Below, one piece after another: positions 42,348 through 51,366 of a stretch of DNA of 64,000 bases; position 1 is the stretch's first letter; every line of letters starts with the position of its first letter. This DNA is from Desulfopila sp. IMCC35006. GTDB taxonomy: Bacteria > Desulfobacterota > Desulfobulbia > Desulfobulbales > Desulfocapsaceae. Position numbers and translations under genes: made by a program. The notes under the pieces are model-generated. The model was given only the letters and a program-made list of their open reading frames with translations. It ran no database searches and had not been told where the DNA came from. The stretch is from positions 744,001 through 808,000 of the forward strand of contig NZ_SWCM01000001.1 in the NCBI RefSeq assembly GCF_005116645.1, read 5' to 3'.

Positions 42348-43411
42348 CAATTTCTTTTTACTCCTAATCCAGGTTCGTCTATCGTTCTGAGCCATCCATT
42401 TTCCAGGATGAATCCGCCGTTTACAATGTCACGTGCCAGGTCCAGGCTGCCATCAAGGTCCAGGTATTTCGTGGCCCTTGAGGCCAGAGCAGCATGGAGC
42501 GCCCCTGCGATGCTGACGATGCTTTCATCCATACATCCCCACATCAGGTCAATACCGGCATGGGCTGCCATGGCGGCAATCTCCAGTCCGGGAGCGATTC
42601 CACCACATTTCATCAGCTTAATGTTAAAAATACCAAAAGGCCGCGGCTGATTGAGAAGATCGATTGCCGTGCCAGGGTGCAGCAGGCTTTCATCCGCCGC
42701 CGAAAGCCTGCGGACAGCATCCGGCAGAGATCTCATCCCCTCGTGATCCATGGCCTTGAACGGCTGTTCTATGAATTCCACCAGACCCGAGGTCTTTTCA
42801 AAAAACTTCTGGTATTCTTCAATGCTGTACCCCTGGTTGGCATCGACTCGCATTTTAATGTCTGACGAGAAGGTTTCATGGAGTCGGAGGATCCGTTCAA
42901 TATCCTGTTCCACATCGAGTCCGGTTTTAATTTTCAGAATGGAAAATCCTCTTGCCAGGTATTCACGGGCTTCTGCCAGGGTTTCCTGAACAGGCATAAT
43001 GCCAATGGTAATTGAGGTCGGCAGGGTTTCATGGGCTCGACCAAGAAGCTCAACCAGGGGCAAACCCATACTCTTGGCAACAAGGTCATGCAGTGCTATA
43101 TCTACAGCCGCCATGGCTGCCGGTGTTTTTGCCAGAGCTTTAGACAACTCCCGGTGCATTGATCGACAATATCTGACATCTCTGCCCCAAAGAAGCGGCT
43201 CCAGCTTGCCGACCAGGGCTTTCTCACCTGCCAAAATAGTTTCGCCGGTGACATCTTCATCGGGTGAGCCTGCTCCAATCCCCGTGATGCCAGTATCAGT
43301 TTCAAGCAACACAAAAAGATTTACAACGGAACTTATGGTTTCATAGGCAATGGTATAGGGACGGGTAAGTTCTAAATCTTCTTTCCATACCGTAATATTT
43401 TTAATTTTCAT
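42347..43411 (-). CDS. dgcA: Enolase-superfamily epimerase, DgcA-like N-acetyl-D-glutamate racemase
   Basis: The 354-residue protein has the N-terminal capping domain and a barrel of the dipeptide-epimerase (MLE) subgroup. Catalytic lysines are in ILKIKTG, followed by metal ligands in MRVDANQGY, FIEQPF and SAADESL; the final acid/base region has NIKLMKCGGI and GCMDES. The subgroup contains L-Ala-D/L-Glu epimerases and DgcA. The DgcN-like neighbour favours conversion of N-acetyl-D-glutamate to N-acetyl-L-glutamate. The start overlaps the regulator stop (ATGA). Confidence 0.88.
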   Translation of the reverse strand: MKIKNITVWKEDLELTRPYTIAYETISSVVNLFVLLETDTGITGIGAGSPDEDVTGETILAGEKALVGKLEPLLWGRDVRYCRSMHRELSKALAKTPAAMAAVDIALHDLVAKSMGLPLVELLGRAHETLPTSITIGIMPVQETLAEAREYLARGFSILKIKTGLDVEQDIERILRLHETFSSDIKMRVDANQGYSIEEYQKFFEKTSGLVEFIEQPFKAMDHEGMRSLPDAVRRLSAADESLLHPGTAIDLLNQPRPFGIFNIKLMKCGGIAPGLEIAAMAAHAGIDLMWGCMDESIVSIAGALHAALASRATKYLDLDGSLDLARDIVNGGFILENGWLRTIDEPGLGVKRN

Positions 43412-43905
43412 GCTTTCCCCATCTCCGACAGCCAGCCTTTGATATTGGGCGGAAGGAGTGTCGATTTTCTTCGCGCATTGGTCACCATGAAGGATTCAGA
43501 ATGACTGATACCTTCAATCTTACTCATTTCCTCTTCGAAAAATTTGAACATCCACTCAATCCCTTCGGTTACGATAACCTCGACAAAGATATCGTAGCGG
43601 CCCGTCACAGCAACGGCCCAGTGAACATTATCAAATTCCATAAGCTGATCAATCACCTGTCCCATTTTGCCATTTTCGTGCACATTGATGGCAATAATGG
43701 CAACCATCATATTCTTTACCTTAAAAGTATCGACCAACCCCGCCACTTTCAGAATCCCTCTCTTGATGAGAGAATTGAGCCTGGAGTGAATAGTTGGGGC
43801 CGACACGTTAAGCTTTGTGGCTATGTCTTTTGCAGGCATACGGCCGTCAGCTGAGAGCAATTTGATTAATTGCCTGTCGATGTTATCAATCTCTTTAGGG
43901 TCCAT
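43408..43905 (-). CDS. Lrp/AsnC family transcriptional regulator
   Basis: The 165-residue regulator starts with MDPKEIDNIDRQLIKLLSADGRMPAKDIATKLNVSAPTIHSRLNSLIKRGIL, a standard AsnC-type winged helix, and ends in a RAM ligand-binding domain (about 70-150) with WAVAVTGRYDIFVEVIV. It heads the minus-strand operon and is translationally coupled to the epimerase. It probably senses an amino acid, perhaps glutamate, and controls the whole D-amino-acid and peptide-uptake cluster. A palindrome lies about 30-40 bases upstream. Confidence 0.93.
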   Translation of the reverse strand: MDPKEIDNIDRQLIKLLSADGRMPAKDIATKLNVSAPTIHSRLNSLIKRGILKVAGLVDTFKVKNMMVAIIAINVHENGKMGQVIDQLMEFDNVHWAVAVTGRYDIFVEVIVTEGIEWMFKFFEEEMSKIEGISHSESFMVTNARRKSTLLPPNIKGWLSEMGKA

Positions 43906-44242
43906 GCGATTTCCAGTAAATTTTATTATATTAAGTATTAATACTAAAAAAATAATTTAAATTAATTTTTATGTCAATATGATTTAACAAAGTAAACCAA
44001 CAACAATAAAATACCTCAGGCCAGAGGACACGGAAGACGATACCGGAACACTTCAGCGCAATAATGAAAACCAGGCCACCCCCTTAGTGGAAAACAAAGG
44101 CCCCGATGAACCGGATCCAATGGGCCAGTTATTGGCTCGGTCGTAAAAAAAATTGCCATAGCTGTCCTGAATGGATAGGTTTGCTACATCAAATGAGTTG
44201 ATCCCTTACCGAAAAAGTGAAAATTATCAGGAGAGCGATAGA
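43906..44242. promoter_or_regulatory. Divergent promoter region of lrp-like and SLC13-type genes
   Basis: The left third is very AT-rich and holds the perfect palindrome AGTATTAATACT (43934-43945), part of a longer imperfect one, 29 bases upstream of the Lrp-like start. It is a plausible operator or promoter of that gene. The right part is less AT-rich and holds the untranslated leader of the transporter; no further structure was recognised. Confidence 0.5.
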
Positions 44243-46609
44243 ATGACCCCGGAAATACTTCTGGTCCTCGGAATTCTTCTTGCCGTAATCGGTGTACTCG
44301 TCACTGAGGTCATGCCCCTTGAGGTCCTGGCGATGCTGGTTCTCGGGATACTGGCCGTCACCGGGCTGGTGAGTCCGACTGAAGCCCTGGCAGGATTCAG
44401 CAATCCGGCGGTGGTAACCATTTGGGCCGTATTTATTCTGAGCGGCGGACTGACCCGCACCGGTATTGCCAATATTCTCGGACGAAACCTGCTGAAGGTC
44501 GCGGGAACCGGCGATACACGAATGATCCTGCTTATCATGGTAATTGCCGGCGGTCTGTCTGCCTTTATGAATAACGTGGCCGTGGCGGCGCTGATGCTGC
44601 CGGTGGTTATGGATATCGCCAGAAAGACCGATAAATCACCGTCGATTTTGTTGATGCCCCTGGCCTTTGGCTCCCTGCTCGGCGGACTCACCACCATGAT
44701 CGGCACCCCGCCCAATATCCTGGTCAGCGAAGCACTGCGTACCAATGGTCTTACGCCATTCGGCCTTTTTGATTTTACGCCGGTGGGGCTGATCGTGATG
44801 GTCGTCGGCATGCTGTTTATGACTTTTGTCGGCATTCGATTCCTGCCGCAACGCTCCCCGTTTGCCTCTGGCCAGAAAGACGAAAAACAGATCATAAGCC
44901 AATACCGTATCCAGGAACGGCTGTTCAGAATACGCATTCCGAAAAAATCCGCCCTGGTTGGCCACACCCTCGCCTCAAGCCATCTCGGCTCCAGGCTCGG
45001 CCTCAATGTCATTGGTATCAATCGAGGCCGACAGACCTCGCTTGCCCCGGATGGTTCAGAAAAAATTCAGCCGGATGACGAACTCATTGTCGAAGGCCGC
45101 CTTGATCGAATTCAGGAGATGAACAACTGGGGACAGTTGTTGTCGGAAAACATCGGGCCGGACAAGCACGCCCTGCTGGGCTGTGGTATGCAGGTAGCCG
45201 AGGTACAGCTTTCCGGGAACAGTCCGTGGCTTGGCAAGACGCTTTCCGAATTGGGCTTTCGCAACCGGTATGGTTTAAATGTGCTGAAGATTTTACGCAT
45301 TGATCGGGAAATCAGCTTAAATATCAAATCCCTGCAGCTGAACGCCGGGGATGTGCTGGTCGTGCACGGACCAGTTGCCAATATTGATAAGCTGGCGGCA
45401 GAAGACACCATTTTGCCGCCGGTTGTGCTCGATGCCGCGGAAGTGACGGAGAAGTACGAAAGGGAAAAAAAGGTTCGTCTGTTCAGCATCCCCAATACCT
45501 CTCGATTGCTCGGCATGACCGTTTCTGAGAGCTGCCTTGGGGATGCTCTAGATGTGCAGATTCTGGCAATCATTCGCGAAGATAACAGCGCCGTGGTCCC
45601 GGCTTCAGAGGTGAAGTTTGAGCCGGGTGACAGGCTGGTGGTATCCGGCATGTCCGATCTGGTGGGAGTCATGCTCATGCAGGGGCTTGAAGCGGTTTTC
45701 GATAAAGATCAGGCGGGAGTCGAAGATGTGTCAATCCTGCAAAGCGATACGGTGGGCCTGGTGGAGGTAATTCTCTCGCCGCATTCCGTTCTCGTTGGTC
45801 AGACGCTGCAGGAGATCAGTTTTCGTGAAAAATTCGGGCTTACCGTACTCGCGGTCTGGCGAAAGGGTGCGGTGATACGCACCGGGCTGCGTGATCTGCA
45901 GCTCCAGCTGGGCGATGCCCTGCTGTTGTTCGGCGACTGGAAAAAGCTGGCTATCCTGGGCCGAGAACCCGATTTTGTGGTACTTACCGAGAAAATGCAG
46001 GAAGCTGCCCGGGAGGAAAAAGCAAAAACCGCGCTTGCCATAATGGCAGCTGTGCTGCTGCCGGTTATTTTCGATTGGGTGCCAATATATATTGCCGTCG
46101 TCATCGGGGCCGCCGTTATGGTTTTGACGAAATGCCTGACAATGGAAGAAGCCTATCGCTATATAGAGTGGAAGGCTGTCTTTCTGATTGCAGGCATGTT
46201 GCCGCTTGGCGTGGCACTGGATAAAACCGGTGCGGCGTCGATGGTTGCCGAAAGTGTTATCGCCGTTCTGGGCCCATTCGGCCCCTACGGGGTTCTGTTC
46301 GGGCTGCTCAGCATTACTTTCATGGCCACCAGTATTATCCCGACCGCAGCCCTGGTGGTCCTGATGGTGCCTATCGCCCTCAAGACCTCCGCCGGGCTTG
46401 GTATATCGCCATACCCGTTGATGATGGGAATTGCCATGGCTGCTTCTTCAAGTTTTACCTCGCCCATCTCCCATCCGGCGAATGTGCTGGTCATGGGCCC
46501 GGGCGGCTATAAGTTCATGGACTATGTTAAAGTCGGGCTGCCCCTTACCTTAGTGATACTGGCCGTGCTGATGGTCATTATTCCGATCTTCTGGCCACTG
46601 GCGATGTAA
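44243..46609 (+). CDS. SLC13/DASS-type permease with four TrkA-C domains
   Basis: The 788-residue protein has hydrophobic helices in the N-terminal part (about 1-205), with SAFMNNVAVAALMLPVV and GGLTTMIGTPPNILVSEAL, the two hairpin motifs of the divalent-anion/Na+ symporter fold. Four consecutive TrkA-C (RCK_C) domains fill the middle (about 225-600), each with a variant of the vGkTL..l....gl.vl pattern. The C-terminal helices include SSFTSPISHPANVLVMGPGG. Substrate may be sulfate, a dicarboxylate or another anion. The chosen ATG follows a CAGGAGAG site. Confidence 0.88.
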   Translation: MTPEILLVLGILLAVIGVLVTEVMPLEVLAMLVLGILAVTGLVSPTEALAGFSNPAVVTIWAVFILSGGLTRTGIANILGRNLLKVAGTGDTRMILLIMVIAGGLSAFMNNVAVAALMLPVVMDIARKTDKSPSILLMPLAFGSLLGGLTTMIGTPPNILVSEALRTNGLTPFGLFDFTPVGLIVMVVGMLFMTFVGIRFLPQRSPFASGQKDEKQIISQYRIQERLFRIRIPKKSALVGHTLASSHLGSRLGLNVIGINRGRQTSLAPDGSEKIQPDDELIVEGRLDRIQEMNNWGQLLSENIGPDKHALLGCGMQVAEVQLSGNSPWLGKTLSELGFRNRYGLNVLKILRIDREISLNIKSLQLNAGDVLVVHGPVANIDKLAAEDTILPPVVLDAAEVTEKYEREKKVRLFSIPNTSRLLGMTVSESCLGDALDVQILAIIREDNSAVVPASEVKFEPGDRLVVSGMSDLVGVMLMQGLEAVFDKDQAGVEDVSILQSDTVGLVEVILSPHSVLVGQTLQEISFREKFGLTVLAVWRKGAVIRTGLRDLQLQLGDALLLFGDWKKLAILGREPDFVVLTEKMQEAAREEKAKTALAIMAAVLLPVIFDWVPIYIAVVIGAAVMVLTKCLTMEEAYRYIEWKAVFLIAGMLPLGVALDKTGAASMVAESVIAVLGPFGPYGVLFGLLSITFMATSIIPTAALVVLMVPIALKTSAGLGISPYPLMMGIAMAASSSFTSPISHPANVLVMGPGGYKFMDYVKVGLPLTLVILAVLMVIIPIFWPLAM

Positions 46610-46759
46610 GTCTTCTTTGATCATTAGTCCTGTCGATTGGTTATATGCGAAAAAAATGTTTATATAATTACAGAATATACTATTAATACTATTCACCTAT
46701 CACAGAGAGACAGCATCGCAGGCTGTTCTAAAATGGGAAAAAGGGGGTTAAACGACCAT

Positions 46760-47239
46760 ATGCTGAACATGTTACCGGAAAACGAGGCTCTCGCGCCAGC
46801 CGTGGAAACCATCAAAAGCATCATCAGTCTCTTAGCCACGTGCGTTGGCCTTGTCGTTATCGTCATAGGTCTCAAATATGCGACGGATATACTGCAAATC
46901 ATTTTCACCATACTGCAATCCCCATCGTATCTGACCGATCCCATTCGTCAGATGGCCGACGTCATCGGTGGCAGTGCCTTCGATCAGCGATGGGAAAGCA
47001 GATCCGTCTTTGTGGCGAACATGTTATCCCTGACTGTTTATTTCTGCGGAATTCTCTTGTGTGCCTGGCTGACCCTGGCAATAATGAATACCGGCGCGAA
47101 GATCGTATCCTTGACCGCAGGGGATCGAGACGCCGTAAAAAAGCTCCTCCAGACTGCATTCGGCAAAAGACTGCAGCCAAAAGCTGCGGCAGTAAAAAAC
47201 GAGAACAAGACCCGCGACATCTCGCGCCCCCAATCCTGA
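46760..47239 (+). CDS. Small membrane protein of unknown function
   Basis: The 159-residue product has two predicted membrane helices (about 19-44 and 84-110) separated by a soluble segment and followed by a basic C-terminal tail. No family was recognised. It lies 150 bases after the SLC13-type gene and 110 bases before the acyl-CoA synthetase gene, in the same direction, and could be expressed with either. The ATG at 46760 follows an AAGGGGG ribosome site; an in-frame ATG at 46733 is possible. Confidence 0.6.
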   Translation: MLNMLPENEALAPAVETIKSIISLLATCVGLVVIVIGLKYATDILQIIFTILQSPSYLTDPIRQMADVIGGSAFDQRWESRSVFVANMLSLTVYFCGILLCAWLTLAIMNTGAKIVSLTAGDRDAVKKLLQTAFGKRLQPKAAAVKNENKTRDISRPQS

Positions 47240-47348
47240 CACCCCACTACAAGGGGCGGTACTCTCTGTAGTCCCCCCCTGTGGAAAACAAGTGCCTTGT
47301 CCAGGACACAACTTTTTTCCCCCGTCTTTTCATCAAAAGGATTAATAC

Positions 47349-49526
47349 ATGAAAAGTCTCAGCGAATCAGAATCAAAACAGCTTCTTGCCGGTTATGACG
47401 TGCCGGTTGTAAAAGAAATAATTGCCGGCAACATAGAAGATGCAGTTCAAGCTGCAGGCGAGTTGAATTTTCCGGTTGTCTTGAAGGGACACGGCGCAAA
47501 ACTTACCCATAAAAGCGATCGAGGATTAGTCCGCCTCGGATTATCTACTGCGGAGCAGGTCCGGGACGCGGCACAAGAGATCCAGGCATCAGCGGGTAAA
47601 GATCTGGAAGGGTATTTAATCCAGCCCATGCTAACCGGCAAACGTGAGTTTGTCGCAGGGGTACTGCGAGATCCTGTGTTCGGCCCAATTGTGATGTTCG
47701 GACTTGGGGGAGTGTTTACCGAGGCGTTGGATGATGTGGTCTTCAGAGCTGCGCCCATCGACGAAATTGAAGCCGAAACCATGCTTGACGAGATCAAATC
47801 CGCTCAACTTTTAGGCGAATTTCGCGGGGAGAAGATGGCCGACAGGAAAGCCCTGATTGCTTGTCTGCTCGGGCTTTCGAGACTTGCAATGGAGCGGCCG
47901 GACGTTGCCGAGGTTGACATTAATCCGCTGCTGGTTGGCCGGGACGGTCGGGTATGTGCTGTTGATGCACTGGTCGTGCTGGCAGAGCGGACGCCGGAGA
48001 GACATCGTCCCGTTATATCTCCTGCGCTGATTGGTGATATCTTTCATCCCGGGTCAATTGCCTTTATCGGTGCCTCAAGCGTATTTGGCAAATGGGGGCA
48101 GTCATTACCGGCCAATCTTTTGGCTCATGGATACAAGGGAGATGTCTATCTGATTAATTCCAAGGGCGGAACGCAGTGGGGACGACCTGTATATAAAAGC
48201 ATATCGGAGGTTCCAGGCCCGGTTGATCTGGCGGTTGTCACTATCCCTGCGGCATTGGTGCGCGGTTTGATAAAAGATTTGCAACAAAAGGGCGTAAAGT
48301 CTGTTCTGCTGATATCTTCCGGCTTTTCCGAGACGGGAGAAGATGGCAAAATTCTGGAGAATCAACTGCTTCAGGACGCACGTGATGCGGGGATTGTCTT
48401 TCTTGGCCCCAATACAATGGGCATCCAGAATCCTCACGCGAACATCATCTTAACCGGGGTCCATGTTGGGCCGAAGCCGGGCAGTACTGCACTGATATCG
48501 CAATCCGGCAATATGGGGGTGCAGCTGCTGAGTTTTGCCGATTCTCAGGGACTGGGAATCAGAGCGTTCGGCGGAAGTGGCAATGAGGCGATGGTTGCCA
48601 TAGAGGATTTTATGGAAGCCTTTGAGGTGGATGAACTGACCAGGACGGTCCTTCTCTATCTTGAGAGTGTCAAAGACGGGAAAAGATTTTTTGAATCGGC
48701 ACGCCGGGTCGGCCGGAAAAAACCGGTAATCGTCCTGAAGGGCGGGAGAACCGAAGCTGGAGATCGTGCAGCGGCAAGCCACACCGGGGCAATGGCCGCA
48801 GACTTCAGATTATTCGAAGCGCTTTGTCAGCAAAATGGCGTGGTGACTGTTCATCAACCGGCGGATATGCTGGATGCCTCAATGGTGTTTTCTTCCTTGC
48901 CAATGCCCCAGGGTCGCAGGGTTGCCATCATGACCCTTGGCGGAGGATGGGGCGTCGTCACGAGTGATTTGTGCAGCGAGCAGAACCTGCTGGTAGAGCC
49001 GCTCAGTGAGGAAATAGTTGCGGTGCTCGATGGCATGCTCCCACCTTACTGGAGCCGCACAAACCCGGTTGATCTGGTTGGTGAAAATGACCTGGAACTG
49101 CCGATGAAAGCCATTGAAATATTAGCCGCCTGGGACGGTTGCGACGCTATTATACATCTGGGTATTTCGGGACGGGAATATCTGCTGGAGACCCTGCTGG
49201 AATCCGTCTGTACAGTCGACAAAGAGACTGATCCGAAAGCAGCTCAGCATATCCTGCAGGGTCTGCAGCAATGGGAGCATCAGTATATCAAGCATACGGT
49301 TGCCTTGATGGAGAAATACAGCAAACCAATTCTTGGGGTAACGCTGACTGCCGATCCTAAAAAACGGGCGATTTATGAGGTTGAAAACAGAAAATACAGT
49401 GGGGTTTTCTTCACCAGTCCCGAACGTGCCGTGAAAGCATTGGGGCATATGTGTGAATATCGTGATTTCCTGGCAAGGGAGTCCGCACGGGAGCGGAATA
49501 AAGCCGGGCATACCACCCGCTCCTGA
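47349..49526 (+). CDS. ADP-forming acyl-CoA (acetyl-CoA) synthetase, beta-alpha fusion
   Basis: The 725-residue enzyme converts an acyl-CoA, ADP and phosphate to the free acid and ATP, or the reverse. The N-terminal ATP-grasp domain (about 1-225) has FPVVLKGHGAKLTHKSDRG and FGPIVMFGLGGVFTE. The CoA-binding Rossmann domain starts near residue 235 (SIAFIGASSVFGKWGQ), followed by ligase domains with ISQSGNMGVQLL and the phosphohistidine segment RAAASHTGAMA. Beta precedes alpha, unlike the more familiar alpha-beta order of some fused enzymes. Such synthetases save energy in anaerobes by substrate-level phosphorylation. Confidence 0.92.
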   Translation: MKSLSESESKQLLAGYDVPVVKEIIAGNIEDAVQAAGELNFPVVLKGHGAKLTHKSDRGLVRLGLSTAEQVRDAAQEIQASAGKDLEGYLIQPMLTGKREFVAGVLRDPVFGPIVMFGLGGVFTEALDDVVFRAAPIDEIEAETMLDEIKSAQLLGEFRGEKMADRKALIACLLGLSRLAMERPDVAEVDINPLLVGRDGRVCAVDALVVLAERTPERHRPVISPALIGDIFHPGSIAFIGASSVFGKWGQSLPANLLAHGYKGDVYLINSKGGTQWGRPVYKSISEVPGPVDLAVVTIPAALVRGLIKDLQQKGVKSVLLISSGFSETGEDGKILENQLLQDARDAGIVFLGPNTMGIQNPHANIILTGVHVGPKPGSTALISQSGNMGVQLLSFADSQGLGIRAFGGSGNEAMVAIEDFMEAFEVDELTRTVLLYLESVKDGKRFFESARRVGRKKPVIVLKGGRTEAGDRAAASHTGAMAADFRLFEALCQQNGVVTVHQPADMLDASMVFSSLPMPQGRRVAIMTLGGGWGVVTSDLCSEQNLLVEPLSEEIVAVLDGMLPPYWSRTNPVDLVGENDLELPMKAIEILAAWDGCDAIIHLGISGREYLLETLLESVCTVDKETDPKAAQHILQGLQQWEHQYIKHTVALMEKYSKPILGVTLTADPKKRAIYEVENRKYSGVFFTSPERAVKALGHMCEYRDFLARESARERNKAGHTTRS

Positions 49527-49656
49527 GGGTATATTTTTTTGATTTTAACCTGTGCTGCATAAACCTGAATCGTTTATTTGATTTTTTTTTATCGCTAAAT
49601 ACAAAATGGATGATGTTTTGTAGAAAATTAAAAATATACGACACCTGCAAAACCCA

Positions 49657-49693
49657 GATCGATAAAGCAATGAACCCAATTGCTTTATCGATC
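49657..49693. terminator. Hairpin between convergent synthetase and formate dehydrogenase operons
   Basis: GATCGATAAAGCAA (49657-49670) pairs perfectly with TTGCTTTATCGATC (49680-49693) around a 9-base loop. It sits between two convergent transcription units. No U-tract follows, so it may act as a bidirectional barrier or RNA 3' end. Confidence 0.55.
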
Positions 49694-49782
49694 GAACCAA
49701 GGAGATGTAATTCTGAGCAAAAGCCTCAGGGATCAACGTATCGCTCATATCGACCCTTGAAGGTCTTTCAGAATATACCAAC

Positions 49783-50664
49783 TCACTGATATTTATAGAG
49801 ACTGTGGAGAATATCCACCTCCTCTTTTGGCTTATATCCAGTTTTCATGCTGTGCAATGATCCGGCGACGGCAAATACCGACATATACACATGGGCCAGA
49901 TAGAAGGCAAGTATTGCCATACCAAGACCATTATGGATAATGGCATACAGACGCACCGTATCCAGTGCGGTCGTGCCCATCCCCCAGATGATATAACCGG
50001 TATAGGCCATCACAACACCCCCAACGGTGGCCAACCAGAAGTACATTTTCTGCCCGGCATTGAATTTGCCGGCGGGCACCGGTTTTTTCTTTTTACTCAG
50101 ATAGCCCCCAAGCATACATATCCAGGCAATGTCATGGAGCCGAGGCAGCATGTCCTTGAACCACATGGTAAGCATCACCAATGCCGGAAGAACAAAAACC
50201 AACGCCGCCCCAATATGCACGTATCTGGCTGTTCGAATCAACGCCCCGCCACCGAGATATGCTCCTAACACCATACTCAACCCGGTGATAGCCAGCAGAG
50301 AAAAACTGACTGCTGCAAAAAAATGGACAATTCTTGTAAACAGAGGAAAGAACAATATCTGCTCACCTTCATGATCGAAATGCATAGCCCCGATAACCAG
50401 ATAGTGCAGCAAAAACACTCCAGGAATTGCGGTAATTATGACCAGAAAGATTTTCCAGAACCATTGGCCCTGCAGGGTGGTGAACAGCTCGCCGTATCCC
50501 TGCCAGTTGCCGGTGATTGTGCCGATAAGTGTTTGATAATAATCGGCCGATGACCCCGTCGAGAGACCTGCGAGAACCTGGCCCTCCCGGGCGGAAACAA
50601 TAACAACGACTCCTGCCACAAGAAGACCTGTGAGCAGAAACACACATCGAAAAAATTTCTGCAT
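49783..50664 (-). CDS. Formate dehydrogenase cytochrome b subunit (gamma)
   Basis: The 293-residue membrane protein resembles FdnI/FdoI-type cytochrome b556 but has an N-terminal extension with a signal-like helix (about 5-25). Four further helices follow, with histidines suited to bind two b hemes: HYLVIGAMHFDHEG, RIVHFFAAVSFSLLAITG, HIGAALVFVLPAL and IIHNGLGMAILAFYLAHVYM. It passes electrons from the iron-sulfur subunit to the quinone pool. It is the last gene of the operon, 90 bases after the iron-sulfur subunit. Confidence 0.9.
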   Translation of the reverse strand: MQKFFRCVFLLTGLLVAGVVVIVSAREGQVLAGLSTGSSADYYQTLIGTITGNWQGYGELFTTLQGQWFWKIFLVIITAIPGVFLLHYLVIGAMHFDHEGEQILFFPLFTRIVHFFAAVSFSLLAITGLSMVLGAYLGGGALIRTARYVHIGAALVFVLPALVMLTMWFKDMLPRLHDIAWICMLGGYLSKKKKPVPAGKFNAGQKMYFWLATVGGVVMAYTGYIIWGMGTTALDTVRLYAIIHNGLGMAILAFYLAHVYMSVFAVAGSLHSMKTGYKPKEEVDILHSLYKYQ

Positions 50665-50754
50665 AGTGAGCTCCAGATAAAGGATACCCCAACCTCTCTC
50701 TGCTGTTCATACAAGGCTGGGGTGTTCAGGTATGCATAAGGCATTTTTTATTTG

Positions 50755-51339
50755 TTATTTTTTATATGCCCTGTCCCAACCCCAGGCATTGGCGCCGGAA
50801 CCGCGCTGGAAGACACGTTCACGATAAACATCCGCAACCACATCTGCATCACCAGCCAGCAGTGCCTTTGTTGCGCACATTCCGGCGCAGAGGGGCACCT
50901 TACCCTCGGCAATACGGTTCTGGCCATAAAGTCTTTTCTCTTCATCGCTGAACGTTTCCTCCGGACCGCCGGCGCAAAAGGTGCATTTGTCCATGGCTCC
51001 TCTGGCTCCAAACACGTTCCCTGCCGGGAACTGTGGAGCGCCGAAGGGACAGGCCATAAAACAATAACCGCAACCAATACAGGTTTTCTTATTCACCAAG
51101 ACTATCCCATCGGCGCGTTGATAGATTGCATCAACGGGACAGACGGCGATACAGGGTGCATCAGCGCAGTGCATACAGGAGATTGAAATGGATTTTTCCC
51201 CGGGCTCCCCCTCCTTTAACGTAACAACCCGGCGGCGGTTAACACCAACAGGAATATGATTCCCTTCCTTACAGGCTACAACGCAACCACCGCAATCAAT
51301 ACAGCGCTCAACGTCACATAAGAATTTCATTCTTGCCAT
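50755..51339 (-). CDS. Formate dehydrogenase iron-sulfur subunit (beta)
   Basis: The 194-residue ferredoxin-type subunit has four cysteine groups expected for four [4Fe-4S] clusters: CDVERCIDCGGCVVACK, CMHCADAPCIAVCP, CIGCGYCFMACP and CTFCAGGPEE. No membrane anchor or signal peptide is present, so it is probably exported together with the Tat-dependent alpha subunit encoded just upstream. It links the molybdenum or tungsten site to the cytochrome b subunit. Confidence 0.94.
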   Translation of the reverse strand: MARMKFLCDVERCIDCGGCVVACKEGNHIPVGVNRRRVVTLKEGEPGEKSISISCMHCADAPCIAVCPVDAIYQRADGIVLVNKKTCIGCGYCFMACPFGAPQFPAGNVFGARGAMDKCTFCAGGPEETFSDEEKRLYGQNRIAEGKVPLCAGMCATKALLAGDADVVADVYRERVFQRGSGANAWGWDRAYKK

Positions 51340-51366
51340 TATTTATTCCTCCTCATCCGGCGTAAA

